64,000 nt of DNA from the NCBI RefSeq assembly GCF_012928505.1, contig NZ_JABBJN010000004.1, forward strand, positions 154,850 through 218,849, given 5' to 3'. Position numbers and translations under genes: made by a program. Below the pieces are notes generated by a model. That model did not search any database, was not told where the DNA came from, and saw only the letters and a program-made list of their open reading frames with translations. This stretch comes from Achromobacter sp. Bel (GTDB lineage Bacteria; Pseudomonadota; Gammaproteobacteria; Burkholderiales; Burkholderiaceae_B). Below are positions 45,364 through 56,318 of the stretch, one piece after another; the first letter of the stretch is position 1, and every line of letters begins with the position of its first letter.

Positions 45364-47471
45364 GGTGTTCCTCCGGGAATGCAGGCGGCCGACAGCAGCA
45401 CCAGGGCATGGGCCTGCACGGTGACGCTGGCCTCGGATACCGGCGCGGCCGGAACTTGCGTGGCGGAATCCAGTTCGCGGATCCAGGGTTGCGCGGGTTC
45501 GGGCAGCGTGAAGGCGGCGGGCTCGTCGCCCGGGTTCAGCAGCAGCAGCGTGATGTCCGCGCTGCCGTCATCGCGCAGCGCGGCCCGGCGCAGCGCCATC
45601 GCGAGCGTCTGCGGATCGTCCCAGGATTCCTGGCCGATTGGGCCGCCGTCGGTGTCGAACCAGCTGATGGCGGCCACGCCGGGGCAGATTTCCTGGGCAG
45701 CGTCGCCAAAGCGCGCGGCGCGCAGGCTGGGATGATCGCGGCGCAGCGCGACGGCACGCGCGACGAAATGGCTTAGCGCGCGCCCGGTGTCGCTCTGGGC
45801 CAGCGTCCAGTCCAGCCAGGACAGGGGGCCGTCCTGGCAATACGCGTTGTTGTTGCCGTCCTGGCTGTTGCCGAATTCGTCGCCGGCCAGCATCATCGGT
45901 GTGCCGTCGGACAGGAACAGCGTCGCCAGCAGCGCCCGTTGCACCTGGCCGCGCCGGGCGAGGATGGCGTCGTCCTCTGTCGGCCCTTCCTCGCCCCAGT
46001 TGCGGCTGTAGTTTTCGGCGTGGCCGTCATTGCCGTTTTCGCCGTTCGCCTCGTTGTGGCTGGCGTCGTAGCTGACCAGGTCCTGGGTGGTGAAGCCATC
46101 GTGCGAGGCCACGAAATTCACGCTCGCCCAGGGCCGGCGGTGGCGTCGGTCGAAGACGTCGCGCGACCCGCATAGCCGGGCCGCCATGTCGCCGCGCATG
46201 CCTTCATCGCCGCGCCAATAGCGGCGGACGGTGTCGCGGTAGCGGTCGTTCCATTCGGCCAGCCCCGGCGGGTGGTTGCCCAATTGATAGCCGTCGGGTC
46301 CGATGTCCCAGGGTTCCGAAATCAGTTTCACGCTGGCCAGTGCCGGGTCTTGCAGCAGGGCGTCGAAGAAGCCCGATCCCGGGTCGAAGCCCGTGCCTTC
46401 GCGGCCGAGCGTTACGCCCAGGTCGAAGCGGAACCCATCCACGCCGTAGGACTGCGTCCAATAGCGCAGCGAATCCATCACCATCTGCAAGACGCGCGGA
46501 TGCGACAGGTTCACCGTGTTGCCGCAACCCGTGTCGTTGATGTAGTAGCGTTCTTCGCCGGGCATCAGGCGGTAATAGCTGGCGTTGTCCAGCCCGCGCC
46601 ACGACATCGTCGGGCCCAATTCGCTGCCCTCGCAGGTGTGGTTGTAGACCACGTCAAGAATCACTTCCAGGCCGGCTGCGTGCAGGCGGCGCACCGCTTG
46701 GCGCAAGTCGTTGGGCCCGCGCTGCAGATACGCGGGTTCGGGCGCAAAGAACGACAGCGTGTTGTAGCCCCAGTAATTGCGCAGGCCGCGCTCAAGCAGG
46801 AACCGGTCTTGCAGGAAGGCGTGCACCGGCAGCAGTTCCACGGCGGTAACGCCCAGACGGTTAAGGTGTTCGATGAAGCGCGGGTCGGCCAAGGCGGCGC
46901 AGGTGCCGCGCAGCGGCTGGCGCAGGTCTTCACGCTGCATCGAGACACCGCGCAAATGCACTTCGTAAATCGTGGTGTCCACCCACGCCGTGTGCGGCGC
47001 CTTGCTGTTGCCCCAATTGAACGGCACGTCTTCGGTCACGATGGCCTTGGGCATCGCCGGCGCGCTGTCGCGGCGGTCCATCGACAAGTCGGCGCGCGCG
47101 TGGTTCATGCGGTAGCCGAACAGGGCATCGCTCCAGCTGGCCGGGCCGGTCAGGTGGCGCGCATAGGGGTCCAGCAGCAGCTTATGCGGATTGAAGCGAT
47201 GGCCGTTGCGGGGGTCATAGGGGCCGTGCGCACGGTAACCATAGACCAGTCCCGGCTGGGCATCGGGCAGGTAGCCGTGCCAGACTTCGTCCGTGCATTC
47301 CGGCAGATCGAACCGCCGCAGTTCCTTGCGGCCGCGCGCGTCGAACACGCACAACTCGATGCGGGTGGCGTTGGCGGAAAAGACCGCGAAGTTCACGCCC
47401 AGGCCGTCGCTGACCGCGCCTAGCGGGTACGGCTGGCCGGTCGTGAGGCGGGGCAGTTGAGAGGGGTCCAT
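45360..47471 (-). CDS. glgX: glycogen debranching enzyme (isoamylase type)
   Basis: A 703-residue GH13 enzyme that hydrolyses alpha-1,6 branch linkages, freeing linear chains for TreY. The start GQPYPLGAVSDGLGVNFAVFSANA is the GlgX/isoamylase CBM48 motif. Catalytic blocks are DVVYNHTCEGSELGPT, nucleophile Asp in GVDGFRFDLGVTLGRE near residue 337, the Glu of LISEPWDIGPDGY near 373 and NFVASHDGFTTQDLVSY near 444. The glgB gene ends 4 bases upstream of its start; treZ overlaps its end. Confidence 0.97.
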   Translation of the reverse strand: MDPSQLPRLTTGQPYPLGAVSDGLGVNFAVFSANATRIELCVFDARGRKELRRFDLPECTDEVWHGYLPDAQPGLVYGYRAHGPYDPRNGHRFNPHKLLLDPYARHLTGPASWSDALFGYRMNHARADLSMDRRDSAPAMPKAIVTEDVPFNWGNSKAPHTAWVDTTIYEVHLRGVSMQREDLRQPLRGTCAALADPRFIEHLNRLGVTAVELLPVHAFLQDRFLLERGLRNYWGYNTLSFFAPEPAYLQRGPNDLRQAVRRLHAAGLEVILDVVYNHTCEGSELGPTMSWRGLDNASYYRLMPGEERYYINDTGCGNTVNLSHPRVLQMVMDSLRYWTQSYGVDGFRFDLGVTLGREGTGFDPGSGFFDALLQDPALASVKLISEPWDIGPDGYQLGNHPPGLAEWNDRYRDTVRRYWRGDEGMRGDMAARLCGSRDVFDRRHRRPWASVNFVASHDGFTTQDLVSYDASHNEANGENGNDGHAENYSRNWGEEGPTEDDAILARRGQVQRALLATLFLSDGTPMMLAGDEFGNSQDGNNNAYCQDGPLSWLDWTLAQSDTGRALSHFVARAVALRRDHPSLRAARFGDAAQEICPGVAAISWFDTDGGPIGQESWDDPQTLAMALRRAALRDDGSADITLLLLNPGDEPAAFTLPEPAQPWIRELDSATQVPAAPVSEASVTVQAHALVLLSAACIPGGTP

Positions 47472-47475
47472 GGGG

Positions 47476-49683
47476 TTAGCCTTCCAGCGTGAAAAAGAGG
47501 GTGGACAGGGGCGGCAGCGTCAGGGCTAGCGATTGCGCATGGCCGTGCGAGGGCTCGGCCGCCGTCAGGGCGGCGCCCTGGTTGCCCTGGCCCGAGCCGC
47601 CGTAGCACCCGGCGTCGGTGTTCAGCGTTTCGGTCCATCGTCCTGCCATGGGCACACCCATCCGGTAGCCGTGGCGGGCAACGGGCGTGAAATTCGACAC
47701 GGCCAGCACCAGGGATCCGCCGGCGTGCCGCAGGAACGCGGCCACGCTGTTGTCGGCGTCGTCCATCACCACCCACGCGAAGCCTGCCGGGTCGCTGTCA
47801 AGCTCGTGCAAGGCGGGCGTATCCCGATAAAGCCGGTTCAAGTCCGCGACCAGGCGCTGCACGCCCTTGTGGCCGGCGTCGTCCAGCAGGTTCCAGTCCA
47901 GCGAGGCGTCATGGTTCCATTCCGCCGGGCAGGCCAGTTCGCCGCCCATGAACAGCAGCTTCTTGCCCGGGTGCGCCCACATGAATCCCAGATAGGCGCG
48001 CAGGTTGGCCAGCTTGGCGGCACGGTCGCCCGGCATCTTGTTCAGCAGCGAACCCTTGCCGTGGACCACTTCGTCATGCGACAGGGGCAGGATGAAGCGC
48101 TCGGAATACGCGTATGCCATGCCGAACGTGATGTCGTGGTGATGGTGCTTGCGGTGCACCGGGTCTTCATGCAGGTAGCGCAGCGTGTCGTGCATCCAGC
48201 CCATGTTCCATTTGTAGTGGAAGCCCAGGCCGCCTTGCGCCACGGGCGCCGTCACGCCAGGCCAGGCGGTGGATTCCTCTGCCACGACGATGGCATCGGG
48301 GGCTTGCTCGCGCACCGTGTCGTTCAGCGCCTGGAGGAACGCGACGGCCTCCAGGTTTTCGCGCCCGCCGTGCCGGTTCGGAATCCATTCGCCGGGCTGG
48401 CGGCTGTAGTCGCGGTAGAGCATCGACGCCACGGCGTCCACGCGCAGGCCATCGATATGGAAGCGTTGCAGCCAGTGGATGGCGCTGGCGATCATGAAGG
48501 CTTTCACCTCGGTCCGGCCCAGGTTGTAGACAAGCGTGTTCCAGTCGGGGTGATAGCCTTCGCGGGGGTCCGCGTACTCATAGAGCGGCGTGCCGTCGAA
48601 ACGCGCCAGGCCGTGCGCGTCATCGGGAAAATGCGCGGGTACCCAGTCCAGGATGACGCCGATGCCGGCGGCGTGGCAGCGGTCGATGAAGCGGGCGAAG
48701 GCGTCGGGCGGTCCAAAGCGCGCGGAAGGCGCGAACAGGCCCAGCGGCTGGTAGCCCCAGGAACCGCCGAACGGATATTCCATGATTGGCATCAATTCGA
48801 CATGCGAGAACCCCATGGCGTGCGCGTAGGCGGGCAGCTTGTCGGCGAGCTGGTCCCAGACGCAGCGCGCGCCATCGGGCGCGAGCCAGGAGCCGGCGTG
48901 TACTTCGTAGATGGAAATGGGGGCTTGGCGGGCTTGGCGCCCGGCGCGGGATCGCATCCATGCGTCGTCCGTCCAGGGGTAGGGGGAAGGGTCGTCCACG
49001 ACGGATGCCGTGGCAGGGGCCGCCTGGGCGCGGCGCGCCATGGGGTCGGCTTTCAGGGCAATGGCGCCGTCGGCGCCGGTGATCGCGAACTTGTAGCGGT
49101 CGCCGGCCGCGACCCCCGGGATGAACAGTTCCCAGACGCCGGCCGCGTGCCGCAAACGCATCGGGTGGCGGCGGCCGTCCCAGCTGTTGAAGTCGCCCAC
49201 GACAGCGACCCGCCGCGCGTTGGGCGCCCAGACCGCGCAGCGCAGCCCGGCGATGCCGTCCATGTCGGTCAGCCTTGTTCCCAGCAGGTTCAGCGCGGCG
49301 CGCCAATCGCCGGCGGCCAGCGCGTCCAGGTCTTGGGCGGACAACACGGGGCCGAAGGCATAGGCATCGGGCGTGATCTGTTCCGCGCCCGGCCATTGGA
49401 TCGCCAGCTGGTAGGAATCCGGCCGGCCCGGGCGGGCGTTCGGCGCGGCGCCAGCAAACAGCCCGTGCGCCTGTTCGTGCAGCGCCGCGCGCTGGCCATC
49501 GCTGGTGACGACCCACACGGCGGCCGCGCCGGGCGCCAGCGCGCGGACCACGCCGTCGTGGGGGCCTAGCACCGAGAACGGATCGGCATGCAGCCCGGCA
49601 GCCAGGGCGGCCAGCGTGTCGGCGTCCACCTGGCCAGCGGGCGTGGCGCGGGGGGGCGGCGTGGCGGTGGCGCGGGGGTTCAT
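47476..49683 (-). CDS. glgB: 1,4-alpha-glucan branching enzyme
   Basis: A 735-residue GH13_9 enzyme that makes the alpha-1,6 branches of glycogen-like glucan. The N-terminal region ([12 protein letters not shown]) and the CBM48 domain ([23 protein letters not shown]) are followed by the barrel with [14 protein letters not shown], nucleophile Asp in [15 protein letters not shown], Glu in [13 protein letters not shown] and [14 protein letters not shown]. Start at 49683 (ATGA with treS). The frame is open further left of the start, but only inside treS. The first residues are Pro/Ala/Thr-rich, which is variable in this family. Confidence 0.97.
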   Translation of the reverse strand: MNPRATATPPPRATPAGQVDADTLAALAAGLHADPFSVLGPHDGVVRALAPGAAAVWVVTSDGQRAALHEQAHGLFAGAAPNARPGRPDSYQLAIQWPGAEQITPDAYAFGPVLSAQDLDALAAGDWRAALNLLGTRLTDMDGIAGLRCAVWAPNARRVAVVGDFNSWDGRRHPMRLRHAAGVWELFIPGVAAGDRYKFAITGADGAIALKADPMARRAQAAPATASVVDDPSPYPWTDDAWMRSRAGRQARQAPISIYEVHAGSWLAPDGARCVWDQLADKLPAYAHAMGFSHVELMPIMEYPFGGSWGYQPLGLFAPSARFGPPDAFARFIDRCHAAGIGVILDWVPAHFPDDAHGLARFDGTPLYEYADPREGYHPDWNTLVYNLGRTEVKAFMIASAIHWLQRFHIDGLRVDAVASMLYRDYSRQPGEWIPNRHGGRENLEAVAFLQALNDTVREQAPDAIVVAEESTAWPGVTAPVAQGGLGFHYKWNMGWMHDTLRYLHEDPVHRKHHHHDITFGMAYAYSERFILPLSHDEVVHGKGSLLNKMPGDRAAKLANLRAYLGFMWAHPGKKLLFMGGELACPAEWNHDASLDWNLLDDAGHKGVQRLVADLNRLYRDTPALHELDSDPAGFAWVVMDDADNSVAAFLRHAGGSLVLAVSNFTPVARHGYRMGVPMAGRWTETLNTDAGCYGGSGQGNQGAALTAAEPSHGHAQSLALTLPPLSTLFFTLEG

Positions 49684-52600
49684 TGGGCGTGTTCCTCGTT
49701 GTTGATCGCGGCGGCCTGTAGCAGCTCTCGCGCCAGTTCGGTCAAGGCGCATAGCGGGATCGAGATCCAATCAGGACGATGCGCGGCTTCATAGCTGACT
49801 TCGTAGGCGGCTTTCTCCAGCAGCGCCAGCTTGAGCAGTGGGCCTTCCTGGGCCGCAGGTAGCGCAACGGCCGTGGTGGCGGCTTCGGCATAGCCCGCCA
49901 GGAAGGCCTCGGCGGCCCGTGAACCGAAGCGAGCCAGCAAGGCATCGCGCAGTTCCACGGGCGCGCCGTGCGCGGTGGCGGCGTCGGCAGGCCCGGCGTT
50001 GGCGTCGGTGGGTGCGCCGCCCAGCGGAGCGCCGCCCGGCGGGTCTCCACGTGCAATGGACGCAGCGGCGTAATCGAAGGAACGCAACATGCCGGCGACG
50101 TCCTTATAAGGGTTGGCCATCTGCCGGCGTGCTTGCAGGGACTGGATGGGTTCGCCCTCGAAATCGATCAGGTAGGCGTCCGTTTGCGCGACCAGCACCT
50201 GGCCAAGATGGAAATCGCCGTGCACGCGAATCAACGGCGCACCGGTCAGGGCCTGCGCCATGGCGCCGACCTGTTGCGCGAGGCGGGCGCGGTGTTCGAA
50301 GAACCACTCGGCGCAGGCGCGCGACGGCGCTTCCAGGGTGTCTTGCACGGCGTGCAGCGCGTCACCCGCGCGGTCCAGTTGGGCGATGATCCGGGCGGCG
50401 TGCGCGTCGGCGTCTTCCGCCGTGGCCGTGCGCGGGGTGAAAGCGGGGTCGGAAGACGGTTGCGCCAACGCGTTGTGCAATTCCGCCAGCCGGCGTCCGA
50501 TCGTGGCCGCCATGACGGTATAGCCTTCCAGGCTGGCTTCAAATTCTTCCGGGCTGTCCCCGCCCAGCAGCGCGGCGCCCAGCGTGCGCTTGAGGTAGTC
50601 AAGTGTCCAGGTCCAGGCGTCGCCCTCATTGGTCACGAAAGCATGCAGCACGGCCAGCGTGTGCGCAACACCGTCGGCGTCCACGCGCTGCACTTCGCCC
50701 AGCAGGGCAGGGATGTTGGCATAGCCGGCACGGGTCAGATGGCGGGTCATTTCGACTTCCGCCGAGACCCCGGGCTGCACGTTGCGTATCAGCTTGAGGA
50801 TCGCCTGCCCCCCCAGGATGACGGAACTGTTGGATTGTTCGCCGCTGATCCATTGCAGCGCGGGTTCGTCGCCGAGGGCCAGCGCGGCCAGGCCGGGTTC
50901 CGCCAGATAGCGGATGACGCCGGGTTTGTCGCCCGGCTTGCCGCTGTCGCGGCCGTCCAGCTCGCGGCCGGCGCGCAACGCCTCGATCACGCCCAGCACG
51001 AACCCCGGTTGCAGGAAGGCGTCGGCAAGCGTGCCGACTTCTGCCCCCCGGCGCACGCGCGCGATGGGGTATTGCACTTGCGCCGTTTCGTCCCAGACCA
51101 GCACGAAGGGGGCCTGCGCGCGCCAGCCGTCCACGCCGTCTTCAGGCTGGACTTCGGCCCAGTAGTACTCGCCGCTGGCGGCGGTGAATGGCGTGGCATA
51201 GGCGAGCCGGGCCCGGGCGGGCGCGTGCGTACCGGGGAACCAGCGTTGGCGGGCCAGGTATTCGGGCAGCACCTCGTTTTCCAGCGTGGCGCGCGAGGCG
51301 TCGGTCAACGCGGCGCCGCCGCGCGATTTCAACACCAACGTCGTCAGTTCGGGCATCTGCGCCGGGGCGCTGGCATGCCAACCAGGCGGGGCCGCGTCCG
51401 CGCTCAGATCCATCCAGTAAAAGCCGTAAGGCGGCAGCGTCAGCAGATAAGGCAATTCGCCGATGGCGGGGAACGGCGTGCCACCCAGCATTTCCACCGG
51501 CACCCGGCCATTGAAGGCCTGCAACGGCAGTTCCACGGGTTGCGCGGCGTTCGACAGGTTCGCCACGCACAGGATGATGGTGTCGTTCCATTGGCGCAGA
51601 TAGGCCAGGATCTTGCGGTTTCCGGCCAGGATGAAGCGCAGCGTTCCGCGGCCGAACGCGTGCGTCTGGCGGCGCTGCGCCAACATGCGGCGCGTCCAGT
51701 TCAGCAGCGAATGCGGATCCCGCTGCTGGGCTTCCACGTTGACCGCCTCGTAGCCGTACAGCGGCCCCATCAGCACGGGCAGCGGCAGGCGCTCGGGATC
51801 TGCCCGTGAAAAGCCGCCGTTGCGGTCCGGCGACCATTGCATGGGGGTGCGCACGCCATCGCGGTCGCCTAGATGCACGTTGTCGCCCATGCCCAGTTCG
51901 TCGCCGTAGTACAGCACCGGCGTGCCGGGCATGGACAGCAGCAGGCTGTTCATCAGTTCGACGCGGCGGCGGTCACGCTCCAGCAACGGGGCCAGGCGGC
52001 GGCGGATGCCCAGGTTGATGCGCGCGCGCGGGTCGGCGGCGTATACGCTCCATAGGTAATCGCGTTCGCGGCTGGTCACCATTTCCAACGTCAGTTCGTC
52101 ATGGTTGCGCAAGAAGATGGCCCATTGGCAGGTGGCGGGGATGTCGGGCGTCTGGCGGATGATGTCGGTGATGGGGAAACGGTCTTCCTGGGCGATCGCC
52201 ATGTACATCCGCGGCATCAGCGGAAAATGGAACGACATGTGGCATTCGTCGCCCGCGCCGAAATACTCCTGGGCGTCTTCCGGCCATTGGTTGGCTTCCG
52301 CCAGCAGCAGGCGGCCGGGGTACTCGGCGTCGATCACCGCGCGTATCTGTTTCAGCACCTGGTGCGTTTCGGGCAGGTTCTCGTTGTTGGTGCCCTCGCG
52401 TTCCACCAGATACGGCACCGCGTCCAGCCGCAGCCCGTCCACCCCCATGTCCAGCCAGTGGCGCATGACGGACAGCACTTCCTTGAGCACCTGGGGGTTG
52501 TCGTAGTTCAGGTCGGGCTGATGCGAATAGAAGCGGTGCCAGAAATAGGCCTGCGCCTCCGGGTCCCACGTCCAGTTGGATTTTTCAGTGTCGCAGAAGA

Positions 52601-53051
52601 TGATGCGGGTGCCGGCGTAGGCCTTGTCGTTGTCCGACCAGACGTAGAAATTGCGCGCCGCCGAGCCGGGGCGCGACGTGCGGGCGCGCTGGAACCACCG
52701 GTGCTGGTCCGAGGTATGGTTCACGACCAGTTCCGTGATCACGCGCAGGCCCCGGGCGTGGGCCTCGCGGATCAGCTTGCGCACGTCGGCCACGGTGCCG
52801 TAGTCGGGGTGCACGCCCCGGTAGTCGGCGATGTCGTAGCCGTCGTCGCGGCGGGGCGAGGGGTAGAAGGGCAACAGCCAGATCGTGTTCACGCCCAGGC
52901 TGGCGATGTAGTCCAGCTTCATGATCAGGCCGGGCACGTCTCCCACCCCATCGTCATTCGAGTCGAAGAACGACTTCACATGCAACTGGTAGATGACGGC
53001 GTCCTTGTACCAAAGGCCGTCGTCCTTGAGGGGCAGGGTTTCACTGATCAT
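49680..53051 (-). CDS. treS: trehalose synthase fused to maltokinase
   Basis: A 1123-residue two-enzyme protein. Residues 1-550 are TreS (GH13_16), interconverting trehalose and maltose: motifs [19 protein letters not shown], nucleophile D210 in [10 protein letters not shown], acid/base E252 in [11 protein letters not shown] and D318 in [10 protein letters not shown]. From about residue 590 a maltokinase (Pep2/Mak) domain begins ([16 protein letters not shown]), with the kinase signature [12 protein letters not shown] near 950 and the metal-binding IDFEGEP. It turns maltose plus ATP into maltose 1-phosphate, the GlgE donor. The gene follows glgE by 21 bases and overlaps glgB. Confidence 0.97.
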   Translation of the reverse strand: MISETLPLKDDGLWYKDAVIYQLHVKSFFDSNDDGVGDVPGLIMKLDYIASLGVNTIWLLPFYPSPRRDDGYDIADYRGVHPDYGTVADVRKLIREAHARGLRVITELVVNHTSDQHRWFQRARTSRPGSAARNFYVWSDNDKAYAGTRIIFCDTEKSNWTWDPEAQAYFWHRFYSHQPDLNYDNPQVLKEVLSVMRHWLDMGVDGLRLDAVPYLVEREGTNNENLPETHQVLKQIRAVIDAEYPGRLLLAEANQWPEDAQEYFGAGDECHMSFHFPLMPRMYMAIAQEDRFPITDIIRQTPDIPATCQWAIFLRNHDELTLEMVTSRERDYLWSVYAADPRARINLGIRRRLAPLLERDRRRVELMNSLLLSMPGTPVLYYGDELGMGDNVHLGDRDGVRTPMQWSPDRNGGFSRADPERLPLPVLMGPLYGYEAVNVEAQQRDPHSLLNWTRRMLAQRRQTHAFGRGTLRFILAGNRKILAYLRQWNDTIILCVANLSNAAQPVELPLQAFNGRVPVEMLGGTPFPAIGELPYLLTLPPYGFYWMDLSADAAPPGWHASAPAQMPELTTLVLKSRGGAALTDASRATLENEVLPEYLARQRWFPGTHAPARARLAYATPFTAASGEYYWAEVQPEDGVDGWRAQAPFVLVWDETAQVQYPIARVRRGAEVGTLADAFLQPGFVLGVIEALRAGRELDGRDSGKPGDKPGVIRYLAEPGLAALALGDEPALQWISGEQSNSSVILGGQAILKLIRNVQPGVSAEVEMTRHLTRAGYANIPALLGEVQRVDADGVAHTLAVLHAFVTNEGDAWTWTLDYLKRTLGAALLGGDSPEEFEASLEGYTVMAATIGRRLAELHNALAQPSSDPAFTPRTATAEDADAHAARIIAQLDRAGDALHAVQDTLEAPSRACAEWFFEHRARLAQQVGAMAQALTGAPLIRVHGDFHLGQVLVAQTDAYLIDFEGEPIQSLQARRQMANPYKDVAGMLRSFDYAAASIARGDPPGGAPLGGAPTDANAGPADAATAHGAPVELRDALLARFGSRAAEAFLAGYAEAATTAVALPAAQEGPLLKLALLEKAAYEVSYEAAHRPDWISIPLCALTELARELLQAAAINNEEHAQ

Positions 53052-53072
53052 GTGCTTGGGCTCCGGGCGGCG

Positions 53073-56000
53073 TCAACCATGCAGGGACAAACGCCAGATG
53101 CGATAGGGTTGGTCGGGGGACAGCGCCACGGTGCGCGTCGCATCGCGCCAGGTGTCGCGGCTGTCCGTCAGCAGGTCTTCGGCCGTCAACTGCCCCGCGC
53201 CGGCCTCTGCCACGCCGGCGTCCGCGAACCGCCACAGCGGCGGTTCCAGATGCGCGGCCTGCGGATTGAACGGGTCCAGGCTGACCACCGCCAGCACCAC
53301 GTTGCCCAGGCCGGGCGTAGCCTTCAAAAAGGCCAGCACTCGGTCATTGCCACTGGCGACGGCGGTCAGCCCGCGATGGGTCTGCAATGCGGGGTTGGCG
53401 CGGCGGATCTGGTTCAGGCGCGTGATCTCGGCGCGGATATTGCCCGGCTGGCGCCAGTCGCGCGGGCGCAGTTCGTACTTTTCGGAATCCAGATATTCCT
53501 CCTTGCCAGGCACGGCGGCGGACTCGCACAACTCGAATCCGCTATACATGCCCCACAGGCCGGCTCCCATCGCGGCCAGCGCCGCGCGGATGAGGAAGCC
53601 CGCGCGGCCTGACGTCTGCAGGAACAGCGGATTGATGTCCGGCGTGTTGACGAAGAAATGCGGGCGGAAGAAATCGGCCGGCGGCGGCCGCGAGATCTCT
53701 TCCAGATAGGCCTGCAATTCGGCCTTGTCGTTGCGCCACGTGAAGTAGGTGTAGGACTGCGTGAACCCCACCTTGGCCAGCCGGTACATCATCTTGGGCC
53801 GGGTGAACGCTTCGGACAGGAACAGCACGTCGGGGTGCTGGCCATGCACTTCGGCGATCAGCCATTGCCAGAATGGCAGCGGCTTGGTGTGCGGGTTGTC
53901 CACCCGGAAAATGCGCACCCCGTGCTCGACCCAGAACAACACCACGTCGCGCAGCGCGCGCCACAGCGCCAGCTTGCGGGCCCGGCGCGGCGGGGCGCCG
54001 TAGAACGAGACGTTGACGATGTCTTCATACTTCTTCGGCGGATTTTCGGCATAGCGCAGCGACCCGTCCGGGCGCCACGAGAACCAGTCGGGGTGCGCCT
54101 GCAGCCAGGGGTGGTCGGGCGAACACTGGATGGCGAAATCCAGCGCCAGCTCCATGCCGTGGCCTTCTGCCGCTTTCACCAGCCGCAGGAAGTCCGCGAG
54201 CGTGCCCAGCTTGGGGTCGATGGCGTCGTGGCCGCCTTCCGGCGCGCCGATGGCGTAGGGGCTGCCGACGTCGTCCGGGCCGGCGGTCAGGCTGTTGTTG
54301 GGTCCTTTCCGGTTGCGCAGCCCAATCGGGTGGATGGGCGGCATGTACAACACGTCGAAGCCCATTTCCTGGATGTCGGGCAGCCGCGCGATGACGTCGT
54401 CAAAGGTGCCGTGGCGGCCGGGTTCGGGCGACTGCGACCGTGGGAACAGCTCATACCACGCACCGTGGGCGGCTTGCGGCCGGTCGACCCAGACCGGATA
54501 CCGCGTGGCGGTCACGGATTCAAAGGGATGCGCGTCCATGTCGCGCATGGCATGCGCCAGGCTGGCATCCAGCAGCAGGGCGACCTGCTCGTCCGTCGGC
54601 GCGGCATCGGCGGGCACGTCGGGCAGCGCCTTCAGCACGCGCGTAATCTCTGCCAAGCTGTCGTTCCGATTCGCGTGGCGGCCGGCGCGCTTGTCGGCCT
54701 CGCGCAGCAACTGCACGCCCTCCGCGATTTCCAGACCCCGCGCGCGTCCTGCGCGGTGCTTGACCTCCAGATCGTGGCGGTAGGTCTGCCAGACGTCGAA
54801 CCACGCGGCGACCTGAAACTCGTGCGGGCCGATGCGGCGTGGCCGAAAACTGGCTTGCCAGCGGTCATTGGCAAGCAATTGAAGGGGAACGCGGCGCCAG
54901 TCCGGCTCGTCGGCCGCGCGCCAGCGCAGTTCGGCGGCGATGCGGTCGTGGCCGTCCATCACCAGGTCCGCCTGGACGGTGACGCGTTCGTGCACCACGC
55001 ATTTGACTGGGTGCGCGCCGTCATCCACGGCCGGCGAGACGCTTTCGATGGCGATGCGCAAGCCGGCGCCGCCTTCGGTACGGGGGCCGGGATGCCGGGA
55101 GGCTTCGCGGACGGGCGGCATGGGCGTGACCGACATCACGGCGCAGCCGGCGGGAGGCAGTGCATCGCCCTCCAGCATGGGCGTTTCGGCGTCCCGATGC
55201 GGCACGATATCGCCGGGTGGCAGACTGGACGCCACGGCATCCCAATCGACCCGCGCCCGCGCCGCATCGGCGGGATTCAAGGCAAGGATCGCCGTTGCGC
55301 CCTCCGCGGCGCCGCGCAACACCAGCGTCGCACGGCCGTCGCGGCCGCCCAGCACATGGGGCGGCCCCGTCAGGGGCGGCTGCGCGGCGAGCCAATCGTT
55401 GATGTCCCGCGCCGGACCGGGCGGGTCGACGTCCGCTTCGTCGGCCAGCCAGCCGTTGGCGGTGAAGGCGGCCGCCCAGGCGCGGCGATGGTCGGCGGGC
55501 GTCCTGGTGTCCAACGCCATGCGGTCCAACGGTGACACGCTGGCCAGGACCGATGCCACTTTTTCCAGCCGCGCGGCCTCTTCGGCCAACCAGCCGGACT
55601 TGTAGTCCCACCAGGCCAGGGACGAAAACACGCCGTGGAAACCGGCGTCGCGCAAGGCCTCCAATTGCGGTGGAGTCATGCCGGGGGTCCAGGCCACGGC
55701 GGAGGGGCGGCAGGCATGCCGCGCAAGCGGCGCCAGCAATTCCTGCCAGGCACGGGCGGGCAGGCACTGCGGCGCGTCGAACAGGAAGCCGGAGACGCCG
55801 GCGTCGGCCCAGCGCGACAGCCGCGCGCTCCAGGACGCCGCGAAACCCGCGGGCGGGCCGTCATTCAGCGCCATCAGGCCCCAGTCGCCGACGGGCAGGC
55901 GGGGATCGCGCGCCGGATCTTCCGGGTGTGCGCGGTACCAGCCCGGCGGCGCGGTGGCGGGACTGGCGTCCACCGACACGCGGTCGAACGTCACACGGAC

Positions 56001-56306
56001 CCACAAGGCCAGCTCATGATCGGCCGCTGCCTGCGCCAACCGCGACAAGCTGTCCGTGATTGGTTCTGTCCGATCCGCCGCAGGGCTCCGGTCGGCGTCG
56101 ACGGGCGCCAGGGAATGGGCGCCTGCGGGGCGCAGCCAGGGGGCCGGGATCAGCACGGCGTTGAATCCTGCCTGGCGGATCCGGGTCAACCGGGCGTCCC
56201 GCAAGGCGCCGTCTGCCGTGGGCCCGCCGTCCGGGAACCCCTGCGGCGCATGGCAGATGCGCAACGGGGCAGAGGGGGCCAGGGCTAGGCGGGCGGTGGC
56301 AGCCAT
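53073..56306 (-). CDS. glgE: maltose-1-phosphate maltosyltransferase with N-terminal extra domain
   Basis: 1077 residues. The C-terminal part (about 416-1077, ~660 residues) is a complete GlgE (GH13_3): the DUF3416-type N domain (IAIESVSPAVDDG), the PPIHPIG loop, nucleophile D803 in FRVDNPHTKPLPFW, acid/base E832 in LFLSEAFTRP and the YFTWRND block near 855-860. It extends alpha-1,4-glucans with maltosyl units from maltose 1-phosphate. Residues 1-415 are extra: a barrel-like segment with AGFNAVLIPAP (47-56) and AGVSGFLFDAP (169-179) echoing GH13 region II but lacking the Arg before Asp, and no clear acid/base Glu. AAAGGCGG precedes the ATG; glgA ends 12 bases upstream. Confidence 0.95.
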   Translation of the reverse strand: MAATARLALAPSAPLRICHAPQGFPDGGPTADGALRDARLTRIRQAGFNAVLIPAPWLRPAGAHSLAPVDADRSPAADRTEPITDSLSRLAQAAADHELALWVRVTFDRVSVDASPATAPPGWYRAHPEDPARDPRLPVGDWGLMALNDGPPAGFAASWSARLSRWADAGVSGFLFDAPQCLPARAWQELLAPLARHACRPSAVAWTPGMTPPQLEALRDAGFHGVFSSLAWWDYKSGWLAEEAARLEKVASVLASVSPLDRMALDTRTPADHRRAWAAAFTANGWLADEADVDPPGPARDINDWLAAQPPLTGPPHVLGGRDGRATLVLRGAAEGATAILALNPADAARARVDWDAVASSLPPGDIVPHRDAETPMLEGDALPPAGCAVMSVTPMPPVREASRHPGPRTEGGAGLRIAIESVSPAVDDGAHPVKCVVHERVTVQADLVMDGHDRIAAELRWRAADEPDWRRVPLQLLANDRWQASFRPRRIGPHEFQVAAWFDVWQTYRHDLEVKHRAGRARGLEIAEGVQLLREADKRAGRHANRNDSLAEITRVLKALPDVPADAAPTDEQVALLLDASLAHAMRDMDAHPFESVTATRYPVWVDRPQAAHGAWYELFPRSQSPEPGRHGTFDDVIARLPDIQEMGFDVLYMPPIHPIGLRNRKGPNNSLTAGPDDVGSPYAIGAPEGGHDAIDPKLGTLADFLRLVKAAEGHGMELALDFAIQCSPDHPWLQAHPDWFSWRPDGSLRYAENPPKKYEDIVNVSFYGAPPRRARKLALWRALRDVVLFWVEHGVRIFRVDNPHTKPLPFWQWLIAEVHGQHPDVLFLSEAFTRPKMMYRLAKVGFTQSYTYFTWRNDKAELQAYLEEISRPPPADFFRPHFFVNTPDINPLFLQTSGRAGFLIRAALAAMGAGLWGMYSGFELCESAAVPGKEEYLDSEKYELRPRDWRQPGNIRAEITRLNQIRRANPALQTHRGLTAVASGNDRVLAFLKATPGLGNVVLAVVSLDPFNPQAAHLEPPLWRFADAGVAEAGAGQLTAEDLLTDSRDTWRDATRTVALSPDQPYRIWRLSLHG

Positions 56307-56318
56307 GCGTATCCGCCT

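Noticed and set aside
53658..55535. Plus-strand 625-codon open frame inside glgE
   Set aside because: Antisense to the glgE catalytic and extra domains, no motifs.
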